Source of the DNA: Anaerocolumna chitinilytica
Lineage (GTDB): Bacteria; Bacillota; Clostridia; Lachnospirales; Lachnospiraceae
Length of the DNA: 64,000 nt
Reading direction: 5' to 3'
Assembly: GCF_014218355.1 (NCBI RefSeq)
Contig: NZ_AP023368.1
Location: 4,031,501 to 4,095,500, forward strand
Shown: positions 8,997-17,963 of the stretch, one piece after another
How positions within the stretch are numbered: position 1 is the first letter of the stretch
Layout: the number at the start of each line of letters is the position of its first letter
The notes under the pieces: model-generated
Seen by the model: the letters and a program-made list of their open reading frames with translations, nothing else
The model's database searches: none
What the model was told of the DNA's origin: nothing
Made by a program: the position numbers and the translations under genes

Positions 8997-9995
8997 TTAT
9001 TTATCTCCGCTTATTAAATCCAGATTACGCTCAAATAGACCATCAAAGGGAATATCCTCTTGAAATGTCTTTTTGGTCGAGCCATCAATGGTAAACTGGA
9101 CTTTGTTGATTGTTGAAAGTTCATCCAGGGAATTAACAACAGAATAAAGTACAACTTCCGGCTTCACACCTGACACTTTATTTAGGAATTTCTCATTGAA
9201 GTCAACATAACAGATTCCATCCTTGGTGGAGACCTTTAGCAGCTGCGTGCCGTCTGGAACACTTTTTTTCATATTAGCTTCCACCGGTCCGCTAATTAGT
9301 GCCCCTATAATTGTTTTTTCTATTGGCTGCATATTACCGTCGTAGGATACCTTTAAGTTACTTGGTACAAGTCTGTCTCCCTTTTCATTGGCATAATAAA
9401 CTGTTATATAGACATCCTCCGCACTGCTGCCGTCAATAAAATCATCCGAATTCTTAAAACCTTCCGGATTTCCATTCAGGCCATTTAAAGGCTGTCCTCC
9501 TACATAAAAAGCAACATCATCCACCCCATCAATCTGGCAAAGGGTCTTTATAATACATGCTCTGGCCAATACTTCGGTCACTCCGGTAAGATTGCTGTAT
9601 GCTGAATTAAAATAAAGACTCAGACCACTTTCACTAAATACTGCCTTTTCCACATAAGTTCCGTCCGGTATCGCTCTCTTTAGGGTAATATCATCAGGCT
9701 CTGTGGATAACGCTTGCAAATATTCTTTTACAAGCTTTTCTTTTGTCTTTTCTGTCGGTGTATATTTTACTTTCACTATTTGGGTTTCAGCCTGGTCAAT
9801 ACAATAGACAAAAGGACCTTTTTCATCTTTAGAAGAATCTTTTTGCTTTACGCTGCACCCTCCTATCACAAAAACACCAAACAGCAGCAAAAGAAAGGTT
9901 AGGGTAAGCTTTTTCTCTATTCTGTTTTCATGTAATTTCCGAATAAGCTCTTGCATTTTATCTATTACTTGCTGTGAAACACAGCATCCTCTCAT
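8997..9995 (-). CDS. GerMN-domain lipoprotein
   Basis: The chain has a hydrophobic export segment followed by the lipobox VIGGC, so it should be a membrane-anchored lipoprotein. Two GerMN (sporulation/spore germination) repeats follow, about residues 85-190 and 215-320; each has the LKRAIPDGT / MKKSVPDGTQLL pattern, then a short strand such as GLSLYFN or GICYVDFN. The family occurs in GerM and LpqB, but the biochemical role is unclear. The start is uncertain: the ATG at 9995 lacks a good ribosome site, and an ATG at 9956 is possible. The gene is directly downstream of a histidine kinase, so it may act with it. Confidence 0.85.
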   Translation of the reverse strand: MRGCCVSQQVIDKMQELIRKLHENRIEKKLTLTFLLLLFGVFVIGGCSVKQKDSSKDEKGPFVYCIDQAETQIVKVKYTPTEKTKEKLVKEYLQALSTEPDDITLKRAIPDGTYVEKAVFSESGLSLYFNSAYSNLTGVTEVLARACIIKTLCQIDGVDDVAFYVGGQPLNGLNGNPEGFKNSDDFIDGSSAEDVYITVYYANEKGDRLVPSNLKVSYDGNMQPIEKTIIGALISGPVEANMKKSVPDGTQLLKVSTKDGICYVDFNEKFLNKVSGVKPEVVLYSVVNSLDELSTINKVQFTIDGSTKKTFQEDIPFDGLFERNLDLISGDK

Positions 9996-10080
9996 TCATT
10001 ATTGGCTGTAAGCCATGTATTTACAAAACAACACATGTCTGCAACGAGGATTTCGCAGTTATAAAAATGTGCGAATATTA

Positions 10081-11577
10081 CTATGCAATATAGTTAATAG
10101 GTATACGAACTGTAAAAGTGGTTCCTTCGTTCTCTTTGCTGTATACTTTGATAGCTCCTTTATGCATATGAACAGCATTCTTCGTAATAGCAAGTCCAAG
10201 TCCGGTTCCTCCGGTTCCTCTGGAACGTGCCTTATCTACCCTGTAGAATCGATCAAAAATGGAATCCTGAGCTTCCTCCGGAATACCGATTCCGGAATCG
10301 GATACCTTAACATAAAAATACTTGTGGTCCGCATTTAAGGATACTCTAACCCACCCGTCCTCTACATTGTACTTGATCGCATTTTCAATGAGATTGGAAA
10401 ATGCAAGAGAAAGTTTTACCTCATCAATCTCCGCTATAACCGGTCTGTAGCTTTCATATATCAATTCAATATTATTTTTTTTGGCTATGGGCCGCAGCCG
10501 CTTTAATACCAGCTCAAGTAAATCATTTATCTTAATAGAAGTAATATTCATATCGCTGGCTGCTTTATCAAGCTTCACCAAGGACAGCAAATCGTTAATA
10601 ATTTTATTCTCTCTTTCAATCTCATCTGCAATGTCAACCAGGAATTCTTTATATAATTCGGAAGGAGCATTCTCCTGCATTAGAAGAGAATCGGCCAGTA
10701 CTTTGACGGAAGTCAGAGGTGTCTTAAGCTCATGAGATACATTGGAGACGAATTCCTGCCTGGAATTCTCAAGATTCTTAATTCTGGTAAGCATCTGATT
10801 GAGTGAAACAGAAATTTGCTGTACTTCGTAAAAACCATCCACCTTAACTTCATCATCCATATAACCTTCTGTAAGATGCCCGATTGCTTTTTTCAAGTTA
10901 AGGAAAGGCTTGGTGAATACTCCGGAATAGAAAAAGGCATAAATAAATATCAATATAATGGTTGTAACAAATAAAACCGTTGTTTTTCTATAAAGTATCG
11001 TATAAGTGGTCTGAATGTTCTTCGTAGAAAAGTTCATAAGAATAACACCCACCGTATCTTTGGAAGAGGTATGGGTGATTGGAACAGTCATCTCAATATA
11101 GTTTGCATGATTTCCCTGGTATACATTATCGCCGCTTTTCAGGCATTTGATAACATCTTCGGATATTATGATATTTCCATCCTCAATTCCATAGGTATCC
11201 TTAAGGATATCAAGCCTGCTGTCAATCACAAGAACTCTGCCCTCATACATGTTGGCAATCCTTGTAATCTCAGTATTGACCTCCTCCAAGGTAGGATCAG
11301 AGAGATATCCGGAAGAAACCAGCAGATTGGCTAGTGAATTCCCCTGACTCTGCATCTCTGCTTTCTTCTGACTAATAGCAGTACTTTCATAGGTATTTAA
11401 GATCTCCCAGGAAAAGAATAGCAGCGGTATAATGCCAATAATAAACAAAGCAAGGAGAGAATGTACTCTCATGCTTTTTAAAAACCATAATTTTTCTCTA
11501 ATTTTGGAAAAAATAGCCAACACCCCATTTTGTATGTACATATTTAGGCTCACTGGGATTATCTTCAATCTTTTCAC
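10081..11577 (-). CDS. Sensor histidine kinase (HAMP, HisKA, HATPase)
   Basis: Membrane sensor kinase with two transmembrane segments (about residues 40-60 and 203-222) flanking an extracellular sensing region. A HAMP linker, a HisKA domain with the phosphoacceptor His in SNVSHELKTPLTS and an ATPase domain with NAIKYN, DSGIGIPEE and GTGLGLAI follow. It partners the regulator just upstream. The longest frame starts at 11577 but overlaps the regulator by 80 bases. An ATG at 11541 (with GTGAG before it) or 11472 (leaving 25 bases after the regulator stop) is more likely; the stretch KIREKLWFLKS before the first membrane helix favours an overlapping start. Confidence 0.93.
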   Translation of the reverse strand: MKRLKIIPVSLNMYIQNGVLAIFSKIREKLWFLKSMRVHSLLALFIIGIIPLLFFSWEILNTYESTAISQKKAEMQSQGNSLANLLVSSGYLSDPTLEEVNTEITRIANMYEGRVLVIDSRLDILKDTYGIEDGNIIISEDVIKCLKSGDNVYQGNHANYIEMTVPITHTSSKDTVGVILMNFSTKNIQTTYTILYRKTTVLFVTTIILIFIYAFFYSGVFTKPFLNLKKAIGHLTEGYMDDEVKVDGFYEVQQISVSLNQMLTRIKNLENSRQEFVSNVSHELKTPLTSVKVLADSLLMQENAPSELYKEFLVDIADEIERENKIINDLLSLVKLDKAASDMNITSIKINDLLELVLKRLRPIAKKNNIELIYESYRPVIAEIDEVKLSLAFSNLIENAIKYNVEDGWVRVSLNADHKYFYVKVSDSGIGIPEEAQDSIFDRFYRVDKARSRGTGGTGLGLAITKNAVHMHKGAIKVYSKENEGTTFTVRIPINYIA

Positions 11578-12193
11578 GAAGTCTTCTTATATGCACATCC
11601 ACTGTTCTAACATCTCCGGGATAATCATATCCCCAAACTGTATTTAGTAAGTTTTCCCTGCTGTAGACTTTATTGGGATTGAATATTAATAATTCCAGCA
11701 AATCAAACTCTTTTGCAGTTAAATTCACTTCTTTGCTGCCAACATATACTCTCCTGCTTTCACAGTCGATTTTTAGATCTCCAAATACGACTACCTTAGC
11801 CTGAACCTCTGCATTCTGCTTCGTACTTCGGCGCATGATAGCCTTAATTCTGGCCTTAACCTCCAAAATATTAAAGGGTTTTGTAATATAATCATCTGCT
11901 CCGTATTCCAGACCAAGGATCTTATCCATATCATCCCCTTTGGCTGTAAGCATAATAATCGGCATATTCGAAAATTCTCTGATCTGCTGACATACTTCGA
12001 AGCCAGTCATCTTCGGAAGCATGACATCCAGCAATACCACATCATACTCTTTTTTCCTTGCGGCTTCCAGAGCTTCCTCACCGTCATAAGCACAATCCAC
12101 TTCCATGCCATCCTGCTCCAGACTAAAACGGATTCCTTTTACAATTAACTTTTCATCATCTACAACAAGAACTTTCTTTCCCACTATAATCAC
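11498..12193 (-). CDS. OmpR/PhoB-family response regulator
   Basis: 231 residues, the usual family length. The receiver domain (about 5-118) has the acidic pair in VVDDE, the phosphoacceptor Asp in LLDVMLP, a Thr in MLTAK and the Lys in TKPF. The C-terminal winged helix (about 135-230) has the NLTAKEFDLLELL and TVDVHIRRLREKIE patterns. It should bind DNA in response to phosphorylation by the kinase encoded immediately downstream. Its position between comEA and comEC suggests that it regulates this operon or responds with it, which is inference. Confidence 0.95.
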   Translation of the reverse strand: MIIVGKKVLVVDDEKLIVKGIRFSLEQDGMEVDCAYDGEEALEAARKKEYDVVLLDVMLPKMTGFEVCQQIREFSNMPIIMLTAKGDDMDKILGLEYGADDYITKPFNILEVKARIKAIMRRSTKQNAEVQAKVVVFGDLKIDCESRRVYVGSKEVNLTAKEFDLLELLIFNPNKVYSRENLLNTVWGYDYPGDVRTVDVHIRRLREKIEDNPSEPKYVHTKWGVGYFFQN

Positions 12194-12234
12194 CTATTCC
12201 AATTCACAATTCATATTTATAATTGTTAAAAATC

Positions 12235-12906
12235 TTATTTAATTACTATCTTGTCTTTTATTTTATTATAAACAGCATCCTTAATTCCATTGATTTCTTT
12301 TAATTCCTCAATACTCTGGAAATTACCATGATCTGTCCGATAGTTTATAATACTGTCTGCTTTTGCATCACCAATACCTGGCAAGGTACACAATTCATCT
12401 TTGGTAGCAGTATTGATATTGATTTTACCGCTGTTCTCCGCAGTTGTTTGTCCAGTTCCAGCCACGTTTTCCTTATCTTCAAACTCTCCGTTTAGAACTT
12501 CATCCTTCGTAGGAATATATATCTGCTGACCATCTTCTATAGAAGCTGCCTGATTGACATATTCTTCATCTGCATCTTTGGTAAAACCGTCAGCCATCTC
12601 TACTATTTCAAAAATTCTGGCACCGGATGAAACCTCATAAACTCCAGGCTTCTTTACAGCCCCGCAGATATGGACGTAATAAGCTTCCGTTGTCGGCGTA
12701 ACAGTAATATCTTCATTCTTATTATCGGAGTCTTTGGGTAAATCAATAAGAGCATCCGCCTGCATTGTTTCCTCCGCAGCAAGGGGTGTGCCTAAAGTGC
12801 TGTCTGCCTGTTCTTTCCCAATCCGCTGACAGCTATAGATGATTCCTGTCAGAACAAGAAAGACAGCTATAAGACCTGCTTTTAAATATTTATACTTTTT
12901 CTTCAT
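12235..12906 (-). CDS. comEA: ComEA-family helix-hairpin-helix DNA receptor
   Basis: Extracellular, membrane-anchored DNA-binding protein of the transformation machinery. It has an N-terminal membrane anchor (residues 8-26, ending near a Cys), an acidic linker, an SLBB domain (about 77-140, YVHICGAVKKPGVY) and a C-terminal double helix-hairpin-helix (about 160-223) with the family motif KININTATKDELCTLPGIG. Length (223 aa) is normal. It heads the leftward group comEA, regulator, kinase, GerMN protein, comEC, with 41 bases to the regulator gene. Confidence 0.95.
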   Translation of the reverse strand: MKKKYKYLKAGLIAVFLVLTGIIYSCQRIGKEQADSTLGTPLAAEETMQADALIDLPKDSDNKNEDITVTPTTEAYYVHICGAVKKPGVYEVSSGARIFEIVEMADGFTKDADEEYVNQAASIEDGQQIYIPTKDEVLNGEFEDKENVAGTGQTTAENSGKININTATKDELCTLPGIGDAKADSIINYRTDHGNFQSIEELKEINGIKDAVYNKIKDKIVIK

Positions 12907-13043
12907 AATAACACCTTTCCAGTTTCAGAAAGGGCTGGCAAATTGTATCCTCAATACACCTGCATGTTATCATTCTACCTAATAAATTGTGGGATTACAA
13001 TAGATATTTTGAAAAGTTTACAACCTTAAGAAAAACGTAAAAT

Positions 13044-13484
13044 TTACTCCCATTTAAAGGTCAGAATACCTCCTATTACCAACACTACTCCAATTAACCT
13101 GTGCCACTCAAAGTCTGCCTTTTCGGCACCGAATATTCCCAGAAGTTCAATAAGATAGGCTACTATGAGCTGAGAAGTAACGATTAACATGATGGCTTTG
13201 GCAGGCCCTAAGGCATCCACGCTCTTCACAACCGTAATCGTAATAAAGGCACCAATTGCTCCACCTAAAAGCATATACTTGCTATCAATTTTAAAAAGTC
13301 CTCCGAAATTGCCTTCTCTTCCTGTAATAAACCAAGCTACTATGCATACAATTAGCGCCGTAAGCTGAACAAAGGCTGCGGATACCCATATACTGGTCTG
13401 TTTTGTGACACCTGTATTAAAAACTCCCTGAATACTCATGAGTGCTCCTGAAATAATTGCCATTAAAAAACCCATAAATCCCAT
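13044..13484 (-). CDS. DMT-superfamily (YdcZ/DUF606) membrane transporter, 146 aa
   Basis: A small integral membrane protein with four to five hydrophobic segments. The N-terminus (LMAIISGALMSIQGVFNTGV) and the C-terminal EWHRLIGVVLVIGGILTF are characteristic of the DUF606/YdcZ branch of the drug/metabolite transporter superfamily; 146 residues is the normal length. These proteins are small exporters whose substrate is usually unknown. It lies between comEA and argD with its own ribosome site (GAAAGGAT), and may be transcribed alone. Confidence 0.88.
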   Translation of the reverse strand: MGFMGFLMAIISGALMSIQGVFNTGVTKQTSIWVSAAFVQLTALIVCIVAWFITGREGNFGGLFKIDSKYMLLGGAIGAFITITVVKSVDALGPAKAIMLIVTSQLIVAYLIELLGIFGAEKADFEWHRLIGVVLVIGGILTFKWE

Positions 13485-13570
13485 AACTGTACATCCTTTC
13501 CTCTTCTACTGAAAAACCGCAGTAAAATTCTTCTTTCCATAGTTTGTACAATTATGGGATTATTTACTCT

Positions 13571-14749
13571 TTATTCTATTACTTTTTTTAGTATTTCCAA
13601 CATTTCATCCACATGTTCTTTTGTTATCACAAGAGGCGGTATAAACCTGAGAACATTACTTCCGGCTGAAAACAGTATCAGGTTGTTGTCCATTGCTTTT
13701 TGAATGATTTCCTTTACAGGATATTCAAATTCTAACCCCTGAAGTAACCCCTTCCCTCTTCTTTCCTTTATTCCGCTATGGCTCTTAGCAAACTCCTCCA
13801 AGGAAAGCTCCAGATAAGATGATACCTCTTTTACATGTTCAATAAGGTTTAGTTTTTCATACTGGTCAAAAACAGCATTGACTGCTGCCGCTGTGAAGGG
13901 ATTGCCACCGTAAGTAGTTCCGTGATCTCCCGGTTCAAAAGCCTGACAGACCTTTTCTACCGCTGCAAAGGCTCCCACGGGAACACCACAGCCCAGGGCC
14001 TTGGCAGCCGTTAAGATATCCGGCTTAACACCGTATTCCTGCCAGGCAAACATACTGCCGGTTCTTCCCATACCGCACTGGATTTCATCAAATATCAAAA
14101 GAATGTCTTGTTCATCACATATTTTTCTTACTTCTTTTAAATATTCACCCTCTGCCGGATAGATGCCGCCCTCTGCCTGAACGGGTTCAAGGATAATAGC
14201 ACAGGTCTTCTCATTAATTTTGGCTCTTATATCCTCAACAGAATTAAAATCAGCAAATACAACTCCTCCGATTAAGGGTTCAAAAGCCACTCTGTATGAG
14301 GGTTGGCCGGTCACAGATAGCGCTCCCATACTTCTTCCGTGAAAGGACTTATTCATTGCAATAATCTGGCTGTCCCCCGTATGATGTTTCTTATAATAAT
14401 ATTTTCTGGCAAGCTTTATAGCTCCCTCGATAGCTTCTGTTCCGCTGTTAGTGAAAAACACTCGGTCCATCCCTGAGGCTGCCGCCAGCTTAGAGGCTGC
14501 CTTTATAGAAGGGACATTGTAAAAATAATTAGACGTATGCAGCAGTTTATCAATCTGCGCTTTCAATGCAGCATTATATTCTGTATTACCATATCCTAAA
14601 GCAAACACTGCAATACCTGCTCCAAAATCAAGATATTTTTTCCCTTCAATATCATAGAGATAAACGCCATCCCCTTTATCTAAGATAATCTTATATCTGG
14701 AATAGGTATGCATAAGTAGATGTTCCGCTTCGTTTATATATTCCTCCAT
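13571..14749 (-). CDS. argD: Acetylornithine aminotransferase
   Basis: PLP-dependent class III aminotransferase converting N-acetylglutamate semialdehyde to N-acetylornithine in arginine synthesis. Family marks include FTNSGTEAIEGAIKLAR (phosphate-binding), FDEIQCGMGRTG (the Asp contacts the pyridine N) and LTAAKALGCGVP (the Schiff-base Lys). I chose the ATG at 14749, with GGGAG six bases upstream, which gives 392 residues; an ATG at 14779 would add ten. It is the third gene of the argJ-argB-argD operon, 72 bases after argB. Confidence 0.95.
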   Translation of the reverse strand: MEEYINEAEHLLMHTYSRYKIILDKGDGVYLYDIEGKKYLDFGAGIAVFALGYGNTEYNAALKAQIDKLLHTSNYFYNVPSIKAASKLAAASGMDRVFFTNSGTEAIEGAIKLARKYYYKKHHTGDSQIIAMNKSFHGRSMGALSVTGQPSYRVAFEPLIGGVVFADFNSVEDIRAKINEKTCAIILEPVQAEGGIYPAEGEYLKEVRKICDEQDILLIFDEIQCGMGRTGSMFAWQEYGVKPDILTAAKALGCGVPVGAFAAVEKVCQAFEPGDHGTTYGGNPFTAAAVNAVFDQYEKLNLIEHVKEVSSYLELSLEEFAKSHSGIKERRGKGLLQGLEFEYPVKEIIQKAMDNNLILFSAGSNVLRFIPPLVITKEHVDEMLEILKKVIE

Positions 14750-14821
14750 ATTGGCTCCCATCTGCGTGCTTTCGCACACTTTTATTATCAGAGCGGCTAA
14801 AAATCAAACCCTTCTCACCGC

Positions 14822-15733
14822 TTAACTTTCTGCCTGTGTTTTCTCATTCTCAAAAAGAATACTTTCATTATTAATAATTGCGGTTCCAATACCTCTGTTC
14901 GTAAAGAATTCCAGTAACAGACAATGTTCCATTCTGCCATCCAGGATATGCACTCTGGAAACACCTCCTTTTACCGCATCAATGCAATTCTTTAATTTGG
15001 GGAGCATACCGCCTCCAATAAATCCGTTTTGCATCAGTTCATCTGCTTTTTCAAGAGTAAGTACAGAGATCAATGTTTCTTTATCAGAAGGATTCGTATA
15101 AACTCCTTCAATATCTGTAAGAAAAGCCAATTTCTCTGCACCTATTGCTGTTGCCACCGCACAAGCAGCATCATCTGCATTGATGTTATATGCATGGTAA
15201 TCCTCATCTAAACCGATAGGTGAAATAACCGGTATAAAGTTATTATCAATCAGAGTATTAATTAAATCCGCCTTTACGTCTGTAATATTACCCACATATC
15301 CGATATCCTGGCCATTGACGAACTTTTTCTCTACCTTGATCGTAGAACCATCCTTGCCGTTGATACCAACTGCTTTTACTCCAAGCTTTTCAAGCATCTG
15401 CACAAGATTCTTATTTACCTTGCCCAGGACCATCTCCGCCACTTCCATGGTAGTTTCATCGGTTACTCTTAATCCTTCGACGAAAGTCGATTCATGCCCT
15501 AACAAACTTACCCATTTGGAAATTTCTTTGCCTCCTCCGTGTACAATAATAGGCTGCATACCTACTAACTTAAGAAGTGCTACATCTTTTATTACATTCA
15601 GCTGGAGATTCTCATCTAACATCGCGCTCCCGCCATATTTTACAACTACCTTTTTATTATTGAATTTCTGTATATAAGGAAGCGCCTCAATCAGAGTCTG
15701 CGCTTTCATAAGTATCTTATCCATGGGTTCCAT
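14822..15733 (-). CDS. argB: Acetylglutamate kinase
   Basis: Phosphorylates N-acetylglutamate, usually the arginine-inhibited step. The amino acid kinase fold is clear: [10 protein letters not shown] (phosphate binding), [22 protein letters not shown] and [15 protein letters not shown]. Its 303 residues match arginine-sensitive hexameric forms, which carry an N-terminal helix before the kinase core, as here (residues 1-22). AGGAGG precedes the ATG. It sits between argJ and argD with short gaps. Confidence 0.96.
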   Translation of the reverse strand: MEPMDKILMKAQTLIEALPYIQKFNNKKVVVKYGGSAMLDENLQLNVIKDVALLKLVGMQPIIVHGGGKEISKWVSLLGHESTFVEGLRVTDETTMEVAEMVLGKVNKNLVQMLEKLGVKAVGINGKDGSTIKVEKKFVNGQDIGYVGNITDVKADLINTLIDNNFIPVISPIGLDEDYHAYNINADDAACAVATAIGAEKLAFLTDIEGVYTNPSDKETLISVLTLEKADELMQNGFIGGGMLPKLKNCIDAVKGGVSRVHILDGRMEHCLLLEFFTNRGIGTAIINNESILFENEKTQAES

Positions 15734-15788
15734 ACCAATCCTCCTGCAAATTGTGATATTGAATGCTACCTGTTATCCGGCTAGGTTA

Positions 15789-17009
15789 CTAAGAACGGTA
15801 ATCTGCATTAATATACACATATTTGTCCGTTAAATCGCAGCCCCATGCAGTCGCTATGCAATCCCCATTTTTTATATCAGCGATTGCTTTCACTTCCTTT
15901 TGCTTTAGTATTTCTGTTGCCTTTTCTTCGCTGTAATCTGTTGCCATACCATTTTCTACAAGTTTCAGGGAACCTATGGCGCTTTCAATATATAAATCCA
16001 CCTTATCCGGGTTAAAAGGAACTCCTGCATAACCCATAGCGCACAGTATTCTTCCCCAGTTGGCATCATTGCCAAATACTGCTGTCTTTACCAGGTTGGA
16101 AGTAATGATGGATTTACTTAAAATTACTGCCTGTTCCTTCGTAGCAGCACCTTTTACACTGCATTCAAAAAGCTTTGTAGCTCCTTCCCCGTCGGAAGCC
16201 ATCATCTTGGCAAGCTCTGTAGTTACCTGATTTAGAGCCTTTTTAAATACTGCATACGCCTCATTTTTCTGCGTAATTTCCTTATTTCCGGCCATTCCAT
16301 TTGCCAATAGGAAGAGAGAGTCATTGGTGGAGGTATCCCTGTCAACAGATATCATATTAAAGCTATCCTTAACATCTTCTCTGATAGCTTCAAGAAGCAG
16401 CTCTTTACTGATTGCAAGGTCTGTTGTAATAACCCCTATCATGGTAGCCATGTTAGGATGTATCATACCGGACCCCTTCGACATTCCGCCTATTGTAATT
16501 TGCTTATCATCTAATTCAAAGGTAAGAGCATATTGTTTGGCAAAGGTATCAGTAGTCATAATTGCTTCCGCTGCCAGTCCTGCACTCTCTGCACTCTCAC
16601 CCAATCCTTCTTTCAAAAGTTTACAGCCCTCTTTTATTGCCTCAATAGGAAGCTGAGCACCAATAACACCAGTGGATGCAGTCAGCACTTCTTCTGCCTT
16701 AAGTCCTAATTGTTCAGCCATAGCGGCTGCCATCTTTTGATTATTTTCTACGCCTAATGCACCTGTACAGGCATTGGCAACACCACTGTTTATTACGATT
16801 GCCTGAGCTGCGCCGTATTCCTCAACTATCTTCTTATCCCATAAAACAGGTGCAGCCTTAACCAGATTGGTAGTAAAAGTTCCTGCTGCCTTTGCCGGAA
16901 CTACACTGTATACCAGTGCCATATCCTTTTTCTTTTTCTTAATTCCTGCATATATACCAGTTGCCTTATATCCTTTTGGAGCTGTAACTCCACCGCTAAT
17001 AATCTCCAT
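15789..17009 (-). CDS. argJ: Glutamate N-acetyltransferase / ornithine acetyltransferase
   Basis: Bifunctional enzyme that transfers acetyl from acetylornithine to glutamate, allowing the acetyl group to cycle. The precursor self-cleaves before the Thr in HPNMATMIGV, visible here, to give alpha and beta chains. I chose the ATG at 17009 (MEIISGGVTAPKGYKA) because GGGAGG lies seven bases upstream; a longer in-frame start at 17114 would fall inside the promoter's -35 box. The product is then 406 residues, a typical length. It is the first gene of the leftward arg operon; argC is not in the window. Confidence 0.96.
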   Translation of the reverse strand: MEIISGGVTAPKGYKATGIYAGIKKKKKDMALVYSVVPAKAAGTFTTNLVKAAPVLWDKKIVEEYGAAQAIVINSGVANACTGALGVENNQKMAAAMAEQLGLKAEEVLTASTGVIGAQLPIEAIKEGCKLLKEGLGESAESAGLAAEAIMTTDTFAKQYALTFELDDKQITIGGMSKGSGMIHPNMATMIGVITTDLAISKELLLEAIREDVKDSFNMISVDRDTSTNDSLFLLANGMAGNKEITQKNEAYAVFKKALNQVTTELAKMMASDGEGATKLFECSVKGAATKEQAVILSKSIITSNLVKTAVFGNDANWGRILCAMGYAGVPFNPDKVDLYIESAIGSLKLVENGMATDYSEEKATEILKQKEVKAIADIKNGDCIATAWGCDLTDKYVYINADYRS

Positions 17010-17085
17010 GTGTATACCTCCCATTGCTAAATCTGCTTCTATTTGTGCCAATACCTGGCAGCCTGATTTCTTTAACTGATTTATA

Positions 17086-17114
17086 ATTATACACATAAAT
17101 AAATTATTATGCAA
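17086..17114 (-). promoter_or_regulatory. argJBD promoter with putative arginine operator
   Basis: On the minus strand there is TTGCAT (17109-17114), a 17-base spacer and TATAAT (17086-17091). The 14 bases AGTATTGCATAATA covering the -35 region are identical to those at the argG promoter. The location directly after maf and about 75 bases before the argJ start supports an independent arg transcript. Confidence 0.75.
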
Positions 17115-17123
17115 TACTTCTTT

Positions 17124-17714
17124 TTAATTTTTTAGGATATCAATACCTTCTTTTAGAAGTTCTCTGTATATTTTTGCGATGGGGAGACCCACAATATTGT
17201 TGTACTCTCCTTCGATTCCCTTGATATGCACTGCAAACTTTCCTTGGATTGCATAAGCACCGGCTTTATCAAAAGGCTCACCGGTGGCAATATAATCGTT
17301 AATCTGTGCTTCTGTTAAACTGTCTACTTCAACAACGCTTTTCTGATGAAACACAAGCTGCTTGTCCCCTTTTCCCCTTTCGCGTATACTAACAGTAACT
17401 CCGGTATATACCTCATGCTTTTTCCCCGAGAGTTTTAAGAGCATGTCAAATGCATCTTCTTTATTCTTTGGCTTTCCAAGAGGCTTTCCGTCAAGAAACA
17501 CCAGCGTATCCGCACTAATAATAAGGAATTCGCCACTCTGTTTATCTTTTATGGCTTCTGCTTTTAATAACGCCAATTCTTCAACCATATCAGCAGGTTC
17601 TTGCTTTTCTGTTATTTCTTCTGTATTACTCACCTGTATCTCAAATTTCACCCCTGCCTGTTCCAATATTTCTTTTCTTCTCGGTGAACCTGATGCTAAA
17701 ATAATTTTATACAT
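17124..17714 (-). CDS. maf: Maf-family nucleoside triphosphate pyrophosphatase
   Basis: House-cleaning enzyme hydrolysing modified or canonical nucleoside triphosphates (dTTP/UTP type in the closest families). The N-terminal LASGSPRRKEIL motif, the conserved ISADTLVFLDG and the late DKAGAYAIQGKFAVHIKGIEGEYNNIVGLP segment are all present; 196 residues is normal. It lies leftward between the two arg promoters, with a short intergenic space shared with argG. Nothing in the sequence suggests a link to arginine beyond position. Confidence 0.93.
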   Translation of the reverse strand: MYKIILASGSPRRKEILEQAGVKFEIQVSNTEEITEKQEPADMVEELALLKAEAIKDKQSGEFLIISADTLVFLDGKPLGKPKNKEDAFDMLLKLSGKKHEVYTGVTVSIRERGKGDKQLVFHQKSVVEVDSLTEAQINDYIATGEPFDKAGAYAIQGKFAVHIKGIEGEYNNIVGLPIAKIYRELLKEGIDILKN

Positions 17715-17898
17715 AATTACCTCTTTTCTGAATATTCATTCTTTTATTTTTTCTTGCCTTTGATTTTCCAGCATTTTTCCAGCACTTTTTCTTTGCCTGG
17801 AAACTGTTTCTTTCCAGATTATAGCATTGGGAAACAACCTTGTCCACAGGGGGTGATATCACATTCTTACTAAATATTTCATTTAATAAAAATTAGTA

Positions 17899-17927
17899 TT
17901 GCATAATATATCATTTTGATGTATATT
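17899..17927 (+). promoter_or_regulatory. argG promoter with putative arginine operator
   Basis: TTGCAT (17899-17904), a 17-base spacer and TATATT (17922-17927). The -35 context AGTATTGCATAATA is identical to that of the argJ promoter. An AATAAAAAT at 17885-17893 just upstream resembles the core of the Bacillus AhrC ARG box (CATGAATAAAAATKCAAK). Control by an ArgR/AhrC repressor is inferred from these resemblances. Confidence 0.7.
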
Positions 17928-17963
17928 TATAATAATTTAAAACGAATACAAGGAGGATTTAAT

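Noticed and set aside
17009..17114. Longer argJ product starting at 17114
   Set aside because: The ATG lies within the -35 box of the argJ promoter, whereas 17009 has GGGAGG at an ideal distance and matches the family N-terminus.
17728..17741. CTGAATATTCATTC near the maf start as an ARG box
   Set aside because: It has the TGAAT and ATTCA halves but no spacer, so it does not fit the known operator spacing.
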